Source of the DNA: G965229605 sp965229605
GTDB taxonomy: Bacteria; Pseudomonadota; Alphaproteobacteria; CBDDJK01
Assembly (NCBI GenBank): GCA_965229605.1
Contig: OZ245892.1
Coordinates: 2,542,001 to 2,606,000 of the forward strand
Direction of reading: 5' to 3'
DNA: 64,000 bases
Both the position numbers and the translations under genes were made by a program. A model generated the notes under the pieces. That model was not told the DNA's origin. It saw nothing but the letters and a program-made list of their open reading frames with translations, and made no database searches. The stretch's first letter is position 1; each line of letters begins with the position of its first letter. Positions 8,418-18,036 of this stretch are shown one piece after another.

Positions 8418-8912
8418 ATGCAAACAACCGTTAAATCCCGCCTTTTTCGCCTGTTCTCTATAGCCAAGATAAGGAAAGGCTGGATAATCGCAGCACTGGT
8501 CGTGCTTGTTGTGGCAAACCCGGCGCAGGTCCGGGCTGATTCCGTGGCCTTTATTCCCGGGACCGAGGATATTCCGCTGATGCCTGCCCTTGTTCCTCTG
8601 GAAGACGGCACCATGCGCTTTGACACCCCGACCGGACGGGTGGTTGAAAGTCTGGCGCAAAGCCGCGCCGGGCAATCTCTGTCCCCGCAATCCCTGTCAG
8701 ACTTTTATAATCAGATATTGCCCGGCCTTGGCTGGCAAACCGATGGCACCGGCTTCACCCGCTCCGGCGAGCGGCTGGAAATCAAGGTCTGGCCCAAATC
8801 CGACGCATCCAATTCAGACTTATCGACGTTATCCTCCTCCACTTCAGCTACCTCCGCTGCAAGCAACCAGCCTACCGACATCATCGTCCGCTTCCTCCTG
8901 TCCCCGCAGTAA
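8418..8912 (+). CDS. Putative secreted small protein, unknown function
   Basis: A 164-residue protein with a long positively charged N-terminus and a hydrophobic core (WIIAALVVLVVANPAQVRA), read as a Sec signal peptide cleaved near ADSVAF. The mature part has an acidic, proline-rich start (FIPGTEDIPLMPALVPLEDG), a likely folded middle (LSDFYNQILPGLGWQTDG...GERLEIKVWPK) and a low-complexity Ser/Thr run before a final strand (DIIVRFLLSPQ). The middle segment resembles proteins that score a small beta fold on membrane-linked substrates, but I do not recognise a family. The gene sits 31 bases after pxpA and may be in the same unit. Confidence 0.75.
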   Translation: MQTTVKSRLFRLFSIAKIRKGWIIAALVVLVVANPAQVRADSVAFIPGTEDIPLMPALVPLEDGTMRFDTPTGRVVESLAQSRAGQSLSPQSLSDFYNQILPGLGWQTDGTGFTRSGERLEIKVWPKSDASNSDLSTLSSSTSATSAASNQPTDIIVRFLLSPQ

Positions 8913-9153
8913 CCGTTCTAAAAATTTAAAATGGGACTGTCCTAGATAACTAGCCCATATTCTTTCTAACCTATTGCTTTAGCTGTGATAATTTATTTTT
9001 GGGTCAAGGTTGTTAAAACGTCATTCACATTCCTTCAAATATAGCCCAAAATGAGCCTTGGGAACACCTGTTTGAACTTATTCAAAGCGTCGTCAATTCG
9101 GTTATACATTCGTCCTGATCCGGTGCATCTGGCACTTTGAGCGTGGAGACTGG

Positions 9154-9525
9154 TCACCCATGCCGGGTTTTAAGGATATATCGGCTACCAAGAAAGTTGA
9201 TGGGTGCTAAAGCGATACTGACCAGAATAATCGCAAAGGCATCATTGATACGCATTACATTTGTACTGACTTCGATAATCAAGACACCGGCACAGTAGGA
9301 GCATGCATAGAACAGAAAATACCCAAGATAATCCCGCTTTGATGCCTTGTCTTTGTTAAAGGTATAAATCGAATTCATATACCAGGAAAATGAAGTAACA
9401 ATAACAAAAGCTACAAAATAAGCTAAATGGGCGTGAGCAAACTGCAGCATAAACCAGTAAACCAGCCATCCTGCCAGTGTGTTAAATACGCCGATGATCA
9501 AGAATTTCAAGAATTGTTTGCGCAT
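9154..9525 (-). CDS. GtrA-family membrane protein
   Basis: A 123-residue protein with four predicted transmembrane helices and the GtrA signature (KFLIIGVFNTLAGWLVYW..., then FAIILVSIALAPINFLGSRYI). GtrA proteins are thought to flip undecaprenyl-phosphate-linked sugar across the inner membrane together with a GtrB-type transferase. Here it lies 45 bases downstream of the asparagine synthase-like gene and shares a transcript direction with a GtrB-like GT2 gene at 11451-12407, so a flippase-transferase pair is likely. Specificity cannot be inferred. Confidence 0.85.
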   Translation of the reverse strand: MRKQFLKFLIIGVFNTLAGWLVYWFMLQFAHAHLAYFVAFVIVTSFSWYMNSIYTFNKDKASKRDYLGYFLFYACSYCAGVLIIEVSTNVMRINDAFAIILVSIALAPINFLGSRYILKTRHG

Positions 9526-9570
9526 GGATATTGCGATTTCTTATTGGGAAGCAAGTACGTTGGAAGATGG

Positions 9571-11445
9571 TTATGCTTGCCATGGAGGGGTGTGCGCGCC
9601 CATGGGGCAGGCCCCGGCTTGTAACGATAACCAGGCCCATATCAAAAGCCGATGGTCTTGCTCTGCGTTTTGATGGGCAGTTATCATCTGTTCAAGCGAC
9701 TCCTTGTGTATTCCCCATTGATCGCTACCCTCAACAGACAAGTCGTGTTGCTTCAGCCAATATAGCAGGGGAATCCCAAAGCCTTTTTTTGGGCGCTTCA
9801 AAATTGAATCCGGCACAATGCCATTGGCAGCTACTTTCAAGATTTTCTTGCGATTTTTACCATCAAATTTATATGGTGCTGGCAGTTTTCTGGCAAAATC
9901 TACCAATTCATTGTCTAAAAAAACCGACCGCGCTTCCAGGCTATTCATCATGGATGCTCGATCCGTTTTGACCAAAACATCATCAGGCAAATAGAAATTG
10001 GTGAAATATTCCAGGGTTTTGTCGACAGGGGACTTTTCCGGATCTTCCCGCCACAGAGCGAGAACCTCACTAAAGACCTCTTCAACCTGCACATCTTGCT
10101 GGAAAAGGTCCTGCAAATCACCCATCGAGGCGGGCCCCATCCATGATGGCAGCCATAATTCAGGAGGATGATCCAAACCCTTCATAGTACGGCGTAATTT
10201 GAAATCCAGCGACATGTTTCTGCTGGAATAGGGGAGCAGGTCAACCAGCTTTTTAATGCCGCAGTGCATGCGCTTTGGCACCACAGATTGATAAATACGT
10301 GCAGGAAGCAGGGCTGCAAATGGGTCATAACCGCCAAAAATTTCATCTCCACCATCACCGCTTAAACAGACGGTGACATATTTGCGGGCAAAACCGCAAA
10401 GAAAATACGTTGGCAGGATTGAACTGTCACAAATCGGCTCATCTATGCGGGGCAAGACTTCTTTCATAAGCTGTCTGGCTTTGTCATAGTTCAAAATCTG
10501 GTTCTTGTGGCGTGACCCGATTACATCTGCAACGGTTTGGGCATAGGGGCTCTCATCGTAGCTTTTTTCATGAAAACCGATAGAAAAACTTTGAATCGGG
10601 TCTGATTGGCAGGTGCTGGCGATACAAGCTACAAGGCTTGAGTCAATCCCGCCCGATAAAAAGATGCCTAAGGGGACATCACTCATCATTCGGCGCTTGA
10701 GTGACTGATGCAAAATTCTCTTCAGTTCTTCTGCTGCCTCCTCAAAGGATGGAGGTTGCAGATCTGCCTCAATACGAAAAGACCAGTAGCTTTCAATGTC
10801 AATAGACTGACAATCAATTTGGTACGTCAGGCTGCTGCCTGGCTTCAATTTCCAGCAATCAGCATAAAGGCTATTGGGGGCAGGAATATAGCCGTGGGCG
10901 AATAGCTTATATAAGGACAGCATATTGGGGTTTGAGTCAAAGTGCTGATGGTAACGGAAGGCAGATAATTCAGAGGCAAAATAGAAATTGCCTTTCTGGA
11001 ATCCCCAAAATAAAGGTTTTTCACCAAATCGGTCTCGTGCTAGAAAAAGCTGCCTTGTTCGTTGGTCAAAGAGGGCGAAAGCAAACATACCATTCAGTTT
11101 GCCTGGCAGATCCTGCTGCCATTCCTTCCAGCCATGGACAAGAATTTCTGTATCTGAATGGTCTGTACGAAAGACATGACCAAGGCTTTCCAACTCCCGC
11201 CGCAATTCACGATGATTGTAAATCTCGCCATTATAGACAACGGTAATGAGCTGCGAGGCATCCTGCATTGGTTGTAAGCCATCCGCCAAATCAATGACTG
11301 CCAGTCGTTGATGTGCCAGGAAAACCGGATGGTTCGGGATCTTATGCACACCATGTCCATCGGGACCACGATGCGCCAGACATAGTCCCATATTCCGCGC
11401 ATCCTCCAGATCGCCACGACCTGCAAAACCGGCGATTCCACACAT
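9571..11445 (-). CDS. asnB: Asparagine synthase (glutamine-hydrolysing), glycan-locus type
   Basis: AsnB-type enzymes move glutamine amide nitrogen onto a carboxylate with ATP. Cys2 after the initiator Met is the class II glutaminase nucleophile (MCGIAGF), followed by AHRGPDG and VYNGEIYNH. The synthetase half has the PP-loop SGGIDSS and CLSGDGGDEIFGGYDP. The protein is 624 residues, typical for the asnB copies found in polysaccharide loci, which often amidate uronic-acid residues rather than make free asparagine. That role is inferred from position between gtrA and a GT2 gene. The last 15 residues (GACPMGAHTPPWQA) look unconserved. A 5-base gap to the upstream GT2 gene indicates coupling. 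Confidence 0.9.
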   Translation of the reverse strand: MCGIAGFAGRGDLEDARNMGLCLAHRGPDGHGVHKIPNHPVFLAHQRLAVIDLADGLQPMQDASQLITVVYNGEIYNHRELRRELESLGHVFRTDHSDTEILVHGWKEWQQDLPGKLNGMFAFALFDQRTRQLFLARDRFGEKPLFWGFQKGNFYFASELSAFRYHQHFDSNPNMLSLYKLFAHGYIPAPNSLYADCWKLKPGSSLTYQIDCQSIDIESYWSFRIEADLQPPSFEEAAEELKRILHQSLKRRMMSDVPLGIFLSGGIDSSLVACIASTCQSDPIQSFSIGFHEKSYDESPYAQTVADVIGSRHKNQILNYDKARQLMKEVLPRIDEPICDSSILPTYFLCGFARKYVTVCLSGDGGDEIFGGYDPFAALLPARIYQSVVPKRMHCGIKKLVDLLPYSSRNMSLDFKLRRTMKGLDHPPELWLPSWMGPASMGDLQDLFQQDVQVEEVFSEVLALWREDPEKSPVDKTLEYFTNFYLPDDVLVKTDRASMMNSLEARSVFLDNELVDFARKLPAPYKFDGKNRKKILKVAANGIVPDSILKRPKKGFGIPLLYWLKQHDLSVEGSDQWGIHKESLEQMITAHQNAEQDHRLLIWAWLSLQAGACPMGAHTPPWQA

Positions 11446-11450
11446 GTGGC

Positions 11451-12407
11451 CTAGCTCTTGACCTTGTTGTAGACAGAACGAATTTTATAGATGTCCTGAT
11501 TTTGACTTTCGTAATAGGTCCTGATCAGAAGCTCGGCCAGCAACCCCATTAACAGACAGGTTATGCCTGTTGACAGAAAGGTGCCCGTGATGACTGGTAA
11601 TGGCGTCGCACTAAAGGGAATATCGTTAAATAATTTTAAGTAGACGGCCCATAACCCGCAACCAAAAGCTCCAGCCAATAATGTCATACCAACACCCCCA
11701 AACACATAGATAGGCTTGGTAAGGTATCGGTCCATAAAGGACAAAATCAACAAATCCAGCAGCACTTTAAAGATGCGATTCAAACCATATTTGGATTTTC
11801 CATGAATGCGTGGGCGGTGATTGACGGGTACTTCAGAAATTTTTCCACCGTACCATTTGGTATAAATCGGCACAAAGCGATGCATTTCTCCGTAAAGCTT
11901 AACATGTTCGAGTGAATCGCGGCGATAGGCCTTTAACGAGCAACCATAATCATGCAAATGCACCCCCGACACCCTGGAGATAATTGCGTTGGCAACCCGA
12001 CTTGGAATTTTTCGGGATAATGTTTTATCTTTCCGGTCTTTACGCCAACCGGAAACGACATCAAAGCCCTTGTCCAGTTCTTCTAGCAATTTAGGTATTT
12101 CTGCAGGGTCGTTTTGCCCGTCACCATCAAGTGCGATAATGATTTCACCCTTTGCTGCATCAAATCCGGCCATCATTGCGGCAGTTTGCCCATAGTTCCG
12201 ACGAAGGTCAATGACGGTCATGGCATCATTTTTGGATGCCTCTTCATGCAAAACGGATAATGTTGAGTCGGTTGATCCATCATTGATGCAAATCAGTTCC
12301 CAAGGCTGCCCAATATCTTGCATGCTTGTTGTGATTTCTACGATCAGCGAGCTAATATTACTCTCTTCATTGTAAAATGGGACAATAACGGATAAAGAAA
12401 TCAACAT
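11451..12407 (-). CDS. GtrB/DPM1-like glycosyltransferase family 2
   Basis: A 318-residue GT-A transferase with two C-terminal transmembrane helices, as in bactoprenyl-phosphate glucosyltransferases (GtrB, ArnC, DPM1). It shows LSVIVPFYNEE at the N-terminus, INDGSTDST, the DxD-like motif ALDGDGQNDP, and NYGQTAAMMAGFD. It probably loads a sugar onto undecaprenyl phosphate at the cytoplasmic face for flipping by the neighbouring GtrA. An in-frame start at 12458 exists, but ATG 12407 directly precedes the conserved strand and clears the divergent promoter region. The gene lies 39 bases from the divergently transcribed polytopic membrane gene. Confidence 0.9.
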   Translation of the reverse strand: MLISLSVIVPFYNEESNISSLIVEITTSMQDIGQPWELICINDGSTDSTLSVLHEEASKNDAMTVIDLRRNYGQTAAMMAGFDAAKGEIIIALDGDGQNDPAEIPKLLEELDKGFDVVSGWRKDRKDKTLSRKIPSRVANAIISRVSGVHLHDYGCSLKAYRRDSLEHVKLYGEMHRFVPIYTKWYGGKISEVPVNHRPRIHGKSKYGLNRIFKVLLDLLILSFMDRYLTKPIYVFGGVGMTLLAGAFGCGLWAVYLKLFNDIPFSATPLPVITGTFLSTGITCLLMGLLAELLIRTYYESQNQDIYKIRSVYNKVKS

Positions 12408-12446
12408 ATTTTGTCCTCGCATGAAAGAAATAAACAAATAGTTTTT
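12408..12446. promoter_or_regulatory. Divergent intergenic region of glycan locus
   Basis: Only 39 AT-rich bases separate the chosen ATG codons of the minus-strand GT2 gene and the plus-strand membrane gene, so any divergent promoters must overlap the two coding starts. No clear -35/-10 pair was identified. Confidence 0.3.
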
Positions 12447-14012
12447 ATGGCTACTCATACTTCGGAATCAAAGGAAATGCAATTAAAGTTACGTTGGAAC
12501 AAATTGATGAATTATGCTATTTTTTGTCCAGACGGCTTGTCAAAGACGCCGAGCAGGCTGGCTTTATTGATTGGCTTGGTTATAGCGGCCAGTATCGGTA
12601 TCGCCGGCTTATATTCTAGCCAAAAAGCAGTTTATTTGACAAAAAACCCAGATATTTGTGGTGTATATTGCGACATGGCACTGCATTATGGAACATATTT
12701 CGCAGACAAAAGTTTTGATAAATATTATTTTAGTAAATCAGCGGGATCTCTTTTTGTTTATGTTGGCGTCTCTACAGGTATCATTGACCCGGTCCCGGCT
12801 TCGGTGAATCAGGCCCTGGAAATTGTCTCTTTGCTGACAATGCTGGCAACTACGGCAGCCTGGTTTTCTATTTGTCATCGCATGGCCTTTGGTAATAGTG
12901 CCTTTATGCTCGGAATCGTTACCTTTTTTGTGAGCCAGCTATTTGTGTGGGACATTCCACTGGCCCAGGAAAGCCCGGATGCCATTGCATTATTTCTGGG
13001 TATGATGTTTATTTTGGGAATTGTAGCGAAATGCTATTGGTTGATATTGGCGGTCTTTTTTTTGGCCTCTTTTTCTCAAACCCAATTGGCCTTATATATC
13101 GTGCCGGTCATTTTGTTTTGGAAATTACAATCGAAACCCGCATCGGCATTCATTGTCAAGAATCTGGCAGGGTTGTTGAAATATTTTGCCAATAAGAATG
13201 TACGAGGAGCTGCATTGATCTTTGTTCTTTTCGTTGTATTGTTTTCTTTAGTGGCTTATGGATTGGCCCTGTTTCGAGGACCTTATCACGGATATGAGGC
13301 AACGATTGAAATATTGTGGCCCCTTAGCATTGTGGCAGCGTCTGGATTGTTGACTTGGTTGCTTATCAGAATGCGGATTTTTCATGCGGCCTGCAGATAT
13401 TGCGGCTTTCTGGAGCAAAAAGAATTCTGGCTGCGCTTTTCCTTGATGGTGATCTTCTTTCTGATCAAGGGCGCATTCATCGAGTGGGTCGCGCAGGGTG
13501 AAGTCAAATCGTTGGCCAGCTCGACCGCTGGGGCTGCATATCTAACAGCTTCCATGCTATATTTGGGTGTTGAGGCTCCCTTAAAAAGCTGGATTGTTCA
13601 TTTTTTCTATTTAGGGCCAATCATTTATTATTTTGCTAGCAGGATTACAGCGGTTGACGATTTCGACCAAAATTACAGCCCCGGTTTCAGTCTGACGATT
13701 GCGGCTGTATTGGTGTTTTCGGTTAATTCGGAAAGTCGTCATTTTGTAGGATTCTTGCCCTGGTTGATGGTCGTGCCTCTTCTTTTAGATAAGGGTAATG
13801 TATCCCGGGCGTTTATGGTAGCTTATATTGTTCTGATGTTACTAAGCAGCCGGTTTTTTGTGGAAATCTGGCCTTCTGAACCAGCACAAGATTCCTGGCT
13901 TTTGACATGGGGTCCGTGGTGGACAATGGAACATTATTACATATCCATTATTCCAGCAGCAATTGGGATTCTGATACTGGCCTGCGCTGACAAAATGCTG
14001 AAAAAAAACTAA
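12447..14012 (+). CDS. Polytopic membrane protein, possible GT-C type
   Basis: A 521-residue protein with about 11-12 hydrophobic helices. The first is near residues 38-58 (LALLIGLVIAASIGIAGLY), followed by a long periplasmic loop (KNPDICGVYCDMALHYGTYFADKSFD) and many further helices. Size and topology match GT-C transferases and Gtr serotype-specific glucosyltransferases, which use lipid-linked sugars at the periplasmic face. The expected acidic catalytic motif in the first loop could be the D in NPDICG, but I cannot establish this. Divergent from the GtrB/GtrA unit, it would complete a three-part glucosylation system. Start ATG 12447 is favoured over TTG 12411. Confidence 0.75.
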   Translation: MATHTSESKEMQLKLRWNKLMNYAIFCPDGLSKTPSRLALLIGLVIAASIGIAGLYSSQKAVYLTKNPDICGVYCDMALHYGTYFADKSFDKYYFSKSAGSLFVYVGVSTGIIDPVPASVNQALEIVSLLTMLATTAAWFSICHRMAFGNSAFMLGIVTFFVSQLFVWDIPLAQESPDAIALFLGMMFILGIVAKCYWLILAVFFLASFSQTQLALYIVPVILFWKLQSKPASAFIVKNLAGLLKYFANKNVRGAALIFVLFVVLFSLVAYGLALFRGPYHGYEATIEILWPLSIVAASGLLTWLLIRMRIFHAACRYCGFLEQKEFWLRFSLMVIFFLIKGAFIEWVAQGEVKSLASSTAGAAYLTASMLYLGVEAPLKSWIVHFFYLGPIIYYFASRITAVDDFDQNYSPGFSLTIAAVLVFSVNSESRHFVGFLPWLMVVPLLLDKGNVSRAFMVAYIVLMLLSSRFFVEIWPSEPAQDSWLLTWGPWWTMEHYYISIIPAAIGILILACADKMLKKN

Positions 14013-14183
14013 GTGTCTGATTATTTTAAAAGCCGAATTTTCAGCATACCACACAATAATAATCATATATAGAGGATAAATATACGGTTGAACATGCATT
14101 CAGCGTATCTTAAAGACCAGTGATTCGCTGCAGTAAATACCTGAATTCGTATAGTTATCGCGTTCTATTAGCGGGGCCAGCAT

Positions 14184-15308
14184 ATGATATTTAGATTAGT
14201 GAAAGCAGGACTTTTTATCTTTTGCCTTTTTGTGGCCTATGCTTTTGGTATCATTTCAATGCGATATAATTTCTACCCGGTCGGCGAGCTCTATTTAAAA
14301 CCGGAAGCCATTAAACAGGTCATTGATGATTATCGATATCAATCAGGTTTGAAAGGCGAACATTCAAAGATTCTACGCATTTATGAGGAAGCAACGCATC
14401 CAGGCTTAAGGTCGGAAATCGCAGCGAAACTCATCATTCCGGATCGAAAATATGTTTCTATGGCCCATGATTGTTCAATTTGTGCGAACAACGTCGCTTT
14501 GGAACATCACACGGTAACGACATATGACACGGTTCATAATGCACATTACTATTATAACCGCAGAAAAAAATCCACACGCCTGGTTATCTATTTACAAGGG
14601 CATGGTGGCAGTCCTTATGAACATGACTACGCGCTAAACATCCTGTCGCAAGTGACAAAACGTGGTGACAGTATGTTATTAATGTCGATGACGGGATTAG
14701 GTCTTAATCAGGGTCCTGCCAGTTTCTCATCAACATTGTTTGGTAAAGACATAACACGAAAATTGCCAAAAGAACGCGCTGCTCAGCATCAGTTTTATGC
14801 TGAATTCCGAGATTCGACCCAACCTGATCTTATCGATATCGCAATTATGATTTCCGGCAATTACCATCTTGTTAAAGAAATTTCTGAATCTTATACCGAT
14901 ATTGACATTGTTGGTGTCTCTGGCGGTGGCTGGTATAGTGTATTCTTGGCTGCATTGCTGCCAGAAATTGACAATACCTATTCCTACGCAGGCTCTTTAC
15001 CAATGGTCTACCGCGTAATTAAATCTAACAAAGGAGACTTTGAGCAATATGATAGCTTATTTTGGCAGGATTATGATTACTACCATTTATATTTCCTGTC
15101 GGTGATGGATAAAAATAACGATGCGACGCGGAAGCTGCATCTTGTTTATCATTCTAAAGATGAATGCTGTATGCGTGACCCCTATGCATCTGAGTTTAAG
15201 AACATGATGACAGACTTCATATCAAAGAGGCTTGATGTCACAGTTCTAAATCAGCGTGCTCATAAAATTAATGAATACCACTTACTTTCCCAACTCTATG
15301 TCGAGTAA
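14184..15308 (+). CDS. Membrane-anchored alpha/beta hydrolase-like protein
   Basis: A 374-residue protein with an N-terminal signal anchor (LVKAGLFIFCLFVAYAFGIIS). The core has the hydrolase features VIYLQGHGGSP (oxyanion loop near 139-142), DIVGVSGGGWYSVFL (nucleophile elbow GxSxG, S246), an acid in LVYHSKDECC (D326) and a histidine in NQRAHKINEYH (H360). That gives a plausible Ser-Asp-His triad on the periplasmic side. Position between the polytopic membrane gene and a methyltransferase suggests it edits a surface glycan, for example by removing ester groups. The paired cysteines (C97, C100 and the CC of DECC) could form disulfides. Confidence 0.75.
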   Translation: MIFRLVKAGLFIFCLFVAYAFGIISMRYNFYPVGELYLKPEAIKQVIDDYRYQSGLKGEHSKILRIYEEATHPGLRSEIAAKLIIPDRKYVSMAHDCSICANNVALEHHTVTTYDTVHNAHYYYNRRKKSTRLVIYLQGHGGSPYEHDYALNILSQVTKRGDSMLLMSMTGLGLNQGPASFSSTLFGKDITRKLPKERAAQHQFYAEFRDSTQPDLIDIAIMISGNYHLVKEISESYTDIDIVGVSGGGWYSVFLAALLPEIDNTYSYAGSLPMVYRVIKSNKGDFEQYDSLFWQDYDYYHLYFLSVMDKNNDATRKLHLVYHSKDECCMRDPYASEFKNMMTDFISKRLDVTVLNQRAHKINEYHLLSQLYVE

Positions 15309-15359
15309 GGACCAAAGAAGTAAAACAGCATATATGTGCAAAGAGGTAAGGATATAAGC

Positions 15360-16166
15360 ATGGGCAACAAATCGCGACAATCCGTATATGATGAAGGGTT
15401 CTTCAGCTATACAAGCCGTATTTCTGACCGGTCATCTGAAATTGCTGTTCCAATATTAAGCGGATTGTTGCCCGAAATATCCAGCGTGGTTGATTTTGGG
15501 GCTGCAGAATGTGTGTGGATCAGTAAATGGAAGAAAGTCGGCATTGAAGATATTATCGGGATTGATGGCAATTATGTCGATCAGCAAAAATTGTGGATTA
15601 GCCCTGATAAATTTCACAGTGCCGATTTAAACAAGCCGATTGACCTGAAGCGGCGTTTTGACTTTGCCTATAGTCTTGAAGTTGCAGAACATTTAAAACC
15701 GGAAGCATCAGCGGTCTTTGTAGAATCACTGGTGCGCCATTCGGACATCGTTTTGTTTTCGGCTGCCCCGCCAGGGCAGGGGGGCGAAAGCCACATTAAT
15801 GAAAAGCCGATGGAGTTTTGGCGGGATCTTTTTGTTAAAAATGGCTATGCTGCCTATGATTGCATACGGCCAAAACTGATAAAGGAAACGGATATTTCCT
15901 ATTGGTATCGATACAATGCACTTCTTTATATCAAGAAAGGCCGCGAAGAACTTGTTTCCCGCCATATTCTGGATACACGTTTAGAGGATGATGCAAAAAT
16001 TCTCGACATATCACCGATGTGGTTCAAAATGCGCAAGGCCGTTGTCAGAATGCTCCCTGTATCATGGCAAAATGTTCTGGCCCGATTAAAGGCTAGAAAA
16101 AAATTCAAAGCGGGTTTGATCCTGACCCTGAAAAATAAAACAGTTTTCATTCTGGTCCAAGAATAA
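15360..16166 (+). CDS. Class I SAM-dependent methyltransferase
   Basis: A 268-residue protein with the Rossmann-like methyltransferase fold: the motif I region VVDFGAAECVWIS, the acidic loop GIDGNYVDQQ, motif II/post-II (FDFAYSLEVAEHL) and SDIVLFSAAPPGQGGESHINEK. It probably methylates a sugar or lipid intermediate in the adjacent glycan pathway. ATG 15360 follows an AAAGAGG site and is preferred over TTG 15336. The stop overlaps the galE start by one base (TAATG), so translation is likely coupled. Confidence 0.85.
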   Translation: MGNKSRQSVYDEGFFSYTSRISDRSSEIAVPILSGLLPEISSVVDFGAAECVWISKWKKVGIEDIIGIDGNYVDQQKLWISPDKFHSADLNKPIDLKRRFDFAYSLEVAEHLKPEASAVFVESLVRHSDIVLFSAAPPGQGGESHINEKPMEFWRDLFVKNGYAAYDCIRPKLIKETDISYWYRYNALLYIKKGREELVSRHILDTRLEDDAKILDISPMWFKMRKAVVRMLPVSWQNVLARLKARKKFKAGLILTLKNKTVFILVQE

Positions 16167-17179
16167 TGAACGATGACGATTATATTTTGGTGACAGGTGG
16201 AGCCGGTTTTATTGGCTCTCATATTTGCCTGAAACTCCAGGAGAGTGGATATCGTCCTTTGGTGTTTGATAATTTTAGCAATGGTCATCGCGATGCAGTG
16301 GTGGGCTTTGATATCATCGAGGGAGATATACGTGACTCAACTGCGCTTTCCAGCTTGTTCCAGAAATATAATATCGCTGCGGTCATTCATATGGCTGGTT
16401 TGATCGAAGCAGGTGTTTCTGTACATGATCCTGCGCCGTTCTATGATGTTAACACGCTTGGCAGTTTCCGCTTGCTGGAGGCGATGCGGCAGTTTGACCG
16501 GAGGCATCTTGTTTTTTCGTCAACGGCAGCTCTTTATGGCAATAACGAAACACCTTTATTGCACGAAGAACTATCGGTCGCACCAGTGAATCCCTATGGA
16601 ACGTCAAAAGCTGTTGTTGAAATGATGCTTCGCGATTTTGTGGGGATCTATGGTTTCAGCGCAACAGCCTTACGCTATTTTAACGCAACCGGGGCAGATC
16701 CAGCCGGGCGGGCTGGAGAACGCCATAATCCAGAGAGTCATTTGATTCCAATTGCACTTCAAGCTGCAGCAGGACTGCGGTCTGGTATGAAGCTGTATGG
16801 AACTGATTACGATACCCTAGATGGAACTTGTATACGTGACTATGTTCATGTTGATGATCTGGCTGATGCGCATGTAAAGGCAGTTACCAGATTATTGGGA
16901 ATGAGGTCCCCGGCGTTTGATGTAATGAATATTGGTACCGGGAATGGTTGTTCGGTTCGTGATATCTTGGATTTATGCCGTAAAATTACAGGCGTTGATT
17001 TTAAGATTGAGGAAACTGCTCGCCGGGCCGGTGACCCCTCGTCTCTGGTCGCTGACGCAGCTAAAGCGCAAAGACTATTGGGGTGGAAAGCCAAATACCC
17101 GGAACCAGAAGATATGATCCGCCACGCTTGGCAATTTATAAAGCAAGGGAACAAACCTATTCAACACGGAAAGAACTGA
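16166..17179 (+). CDS. galE: UDP-glucose 4-epimerase
   Basis: Interconverts UDP-glucose and UDP-galactose (or the N-acetyl forms), supplying sugar donors to the glycan locus. The 337-residue protein has the SDR NAD-binding motif VTGGAGFIGSH near its N-terminus, the catalytic Ser in SSTAALYG and the YxxxK pair in NPYGTSKAVVE, plus the family motifs LRYFNATGADP and DYDTLDGTCIRDYVHVDDLA. It overlaps the upstream methyltransferase by one base and is convergent with the minus-strand GT2 gene, overlapping it by 19 bases. It has no terminator of its own visible. Confidence 0.95.
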   Translation: MNDDDYILVTGGAGFIGSHICLKLQESGYRPLVFDNFSNGHRDAVVGFDIIEGDIRDSTALSSLFQKYNIAAVIHMAGLIEAGVSVHDPAPFYDVNTLGSFRLLEAMRQFDRRHLVFSSTAALYGNNETPLLHEELSVAPVNPYGTSKAVVEMMLRDFVGIYGFSATALRYFNATGADPAGRAGERHNPESHLIPIALQAAAGLRSGMKLYGTDYDTLDGTCIRDYVHVDDLADAHVKAVTRLLGMRSPAFDVMNIGTGNGCSVRDILDLCRKITGVDFKIEETARRAGDPSSLVADAAKAQRLLGWKAKYPEPEDMIRHAWQFIKQGNKPIQHGKN

Positions 17180-18036
17180 CGTCTTGTTTTTGAATATTTC
17201 GCAGAGGCTGAAAATCTAAACAGACTTGCTGCCAACTTGTTGAAAACGGAAACAGGAAGAATCTGATAAATCAATTCCCATCCGGCATAAAGCCATAAAG
17301 GCCTTGTGGATGCTTTGTTTCTCCACTGCTTCCATAAGTTGACCAGCCGTTTGGCTTGATAGAGGTCCGTGTGTTTATTACGAATAAAAGACCAAAGCTC
17401 GGCGTGACGGCTGCGTGAGGTGCTTGCCAGCATTCCTGTTTTTTGTACGCGATAATGAAAGAGAGGAGCCGGAATGACCGCTCCATGATATCCTGCTTTG
17501 CCCAGACGAATATTCCAATCCCAGTCTTCGTACCCTTTGCGCATTGTTTCGTCATAACCGCCCAGTTCTTCCCAGCAGCTCTTTGGTTGCAAAAGACAGT
17601 ATGGCAGTTGATTCAAAAAAAGCTGCTCAAAGAAATTATAATTCTTTTGCATTATACCATCAGATTCTGCTTCCAGCTTAAGCCATGCGAAAGCAAAATG
17701 AATGTCTGGGCGGCTGTTAATCAATTCCAACCCTTTTTCTATGAAGTTTGGTTCGAGCCAGTCATCACAGTCTAAAGGCAGGACATAATCCCCGCGTGCT
17801 TTTTGGAAGCCAGTATTTCTTGCACCAGGCAGGCCTTTGTTTTCCTGCCTGATCAGCGTAATATCGTCAGTCATACTCTCTAAATAGCTAATGGTGTCAA
17901 AATCAGTGGAGCCATCATCTATGACCAGTATTTCGCACGGTTTGCAGGTTTGCTGGCGAACAGACTCCAAGGCCTGATCCAGAAATTTATGTCCGTTGTA
18001 GCAAGGAATGATAACGGAAACGCGAATATCTATCAT
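17161..18036 (-). CDS. Glycosyltransferase family 2
   Basis: A 291-residue GT-A transferase: VSVIIPCYNGHKFL, IDDGSTD, DYVLPLDCDDWLEP (DxD-type metal site) and GYEDWDWNIRLGKAGYHG, the ED acceptor-side motif of family 2. It lacks transmembrane helices, so it probably adds a sugar to a cytoplasmic lipid-linked intermediate. It is the last gene of the minus-strand operon. It overlaps the upstream methyltransferase by 4 bases (ATGA) and converges on galE. Confidence 0.9.
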   Translation of the reverse strand: MIDIRVSVIIPCYNGHKFLDQALESVRQQTCKPCEILVIDDGSTDFDTISYLESMTDDITLIRQENKGLPGARNTGFQKARGDYVLPLDCDDWLEPNFIEKGLELINSRPDIHFAFAWLKLEAESDGIMQKNYNFFEQLFLNQLPYCLLQPKSCWEELGGYDETMRKGYEDWDWNIRLGKAGYHGAVIPAPLFHYRVQKTGMLASTSRSRHAELWSFIRNKHTDLYQAKRLVNLWKQWRNKASTRPLWLYAGWELIYQILPVSVFNKLAASLFRFSASAKYSKTRRQFFPC

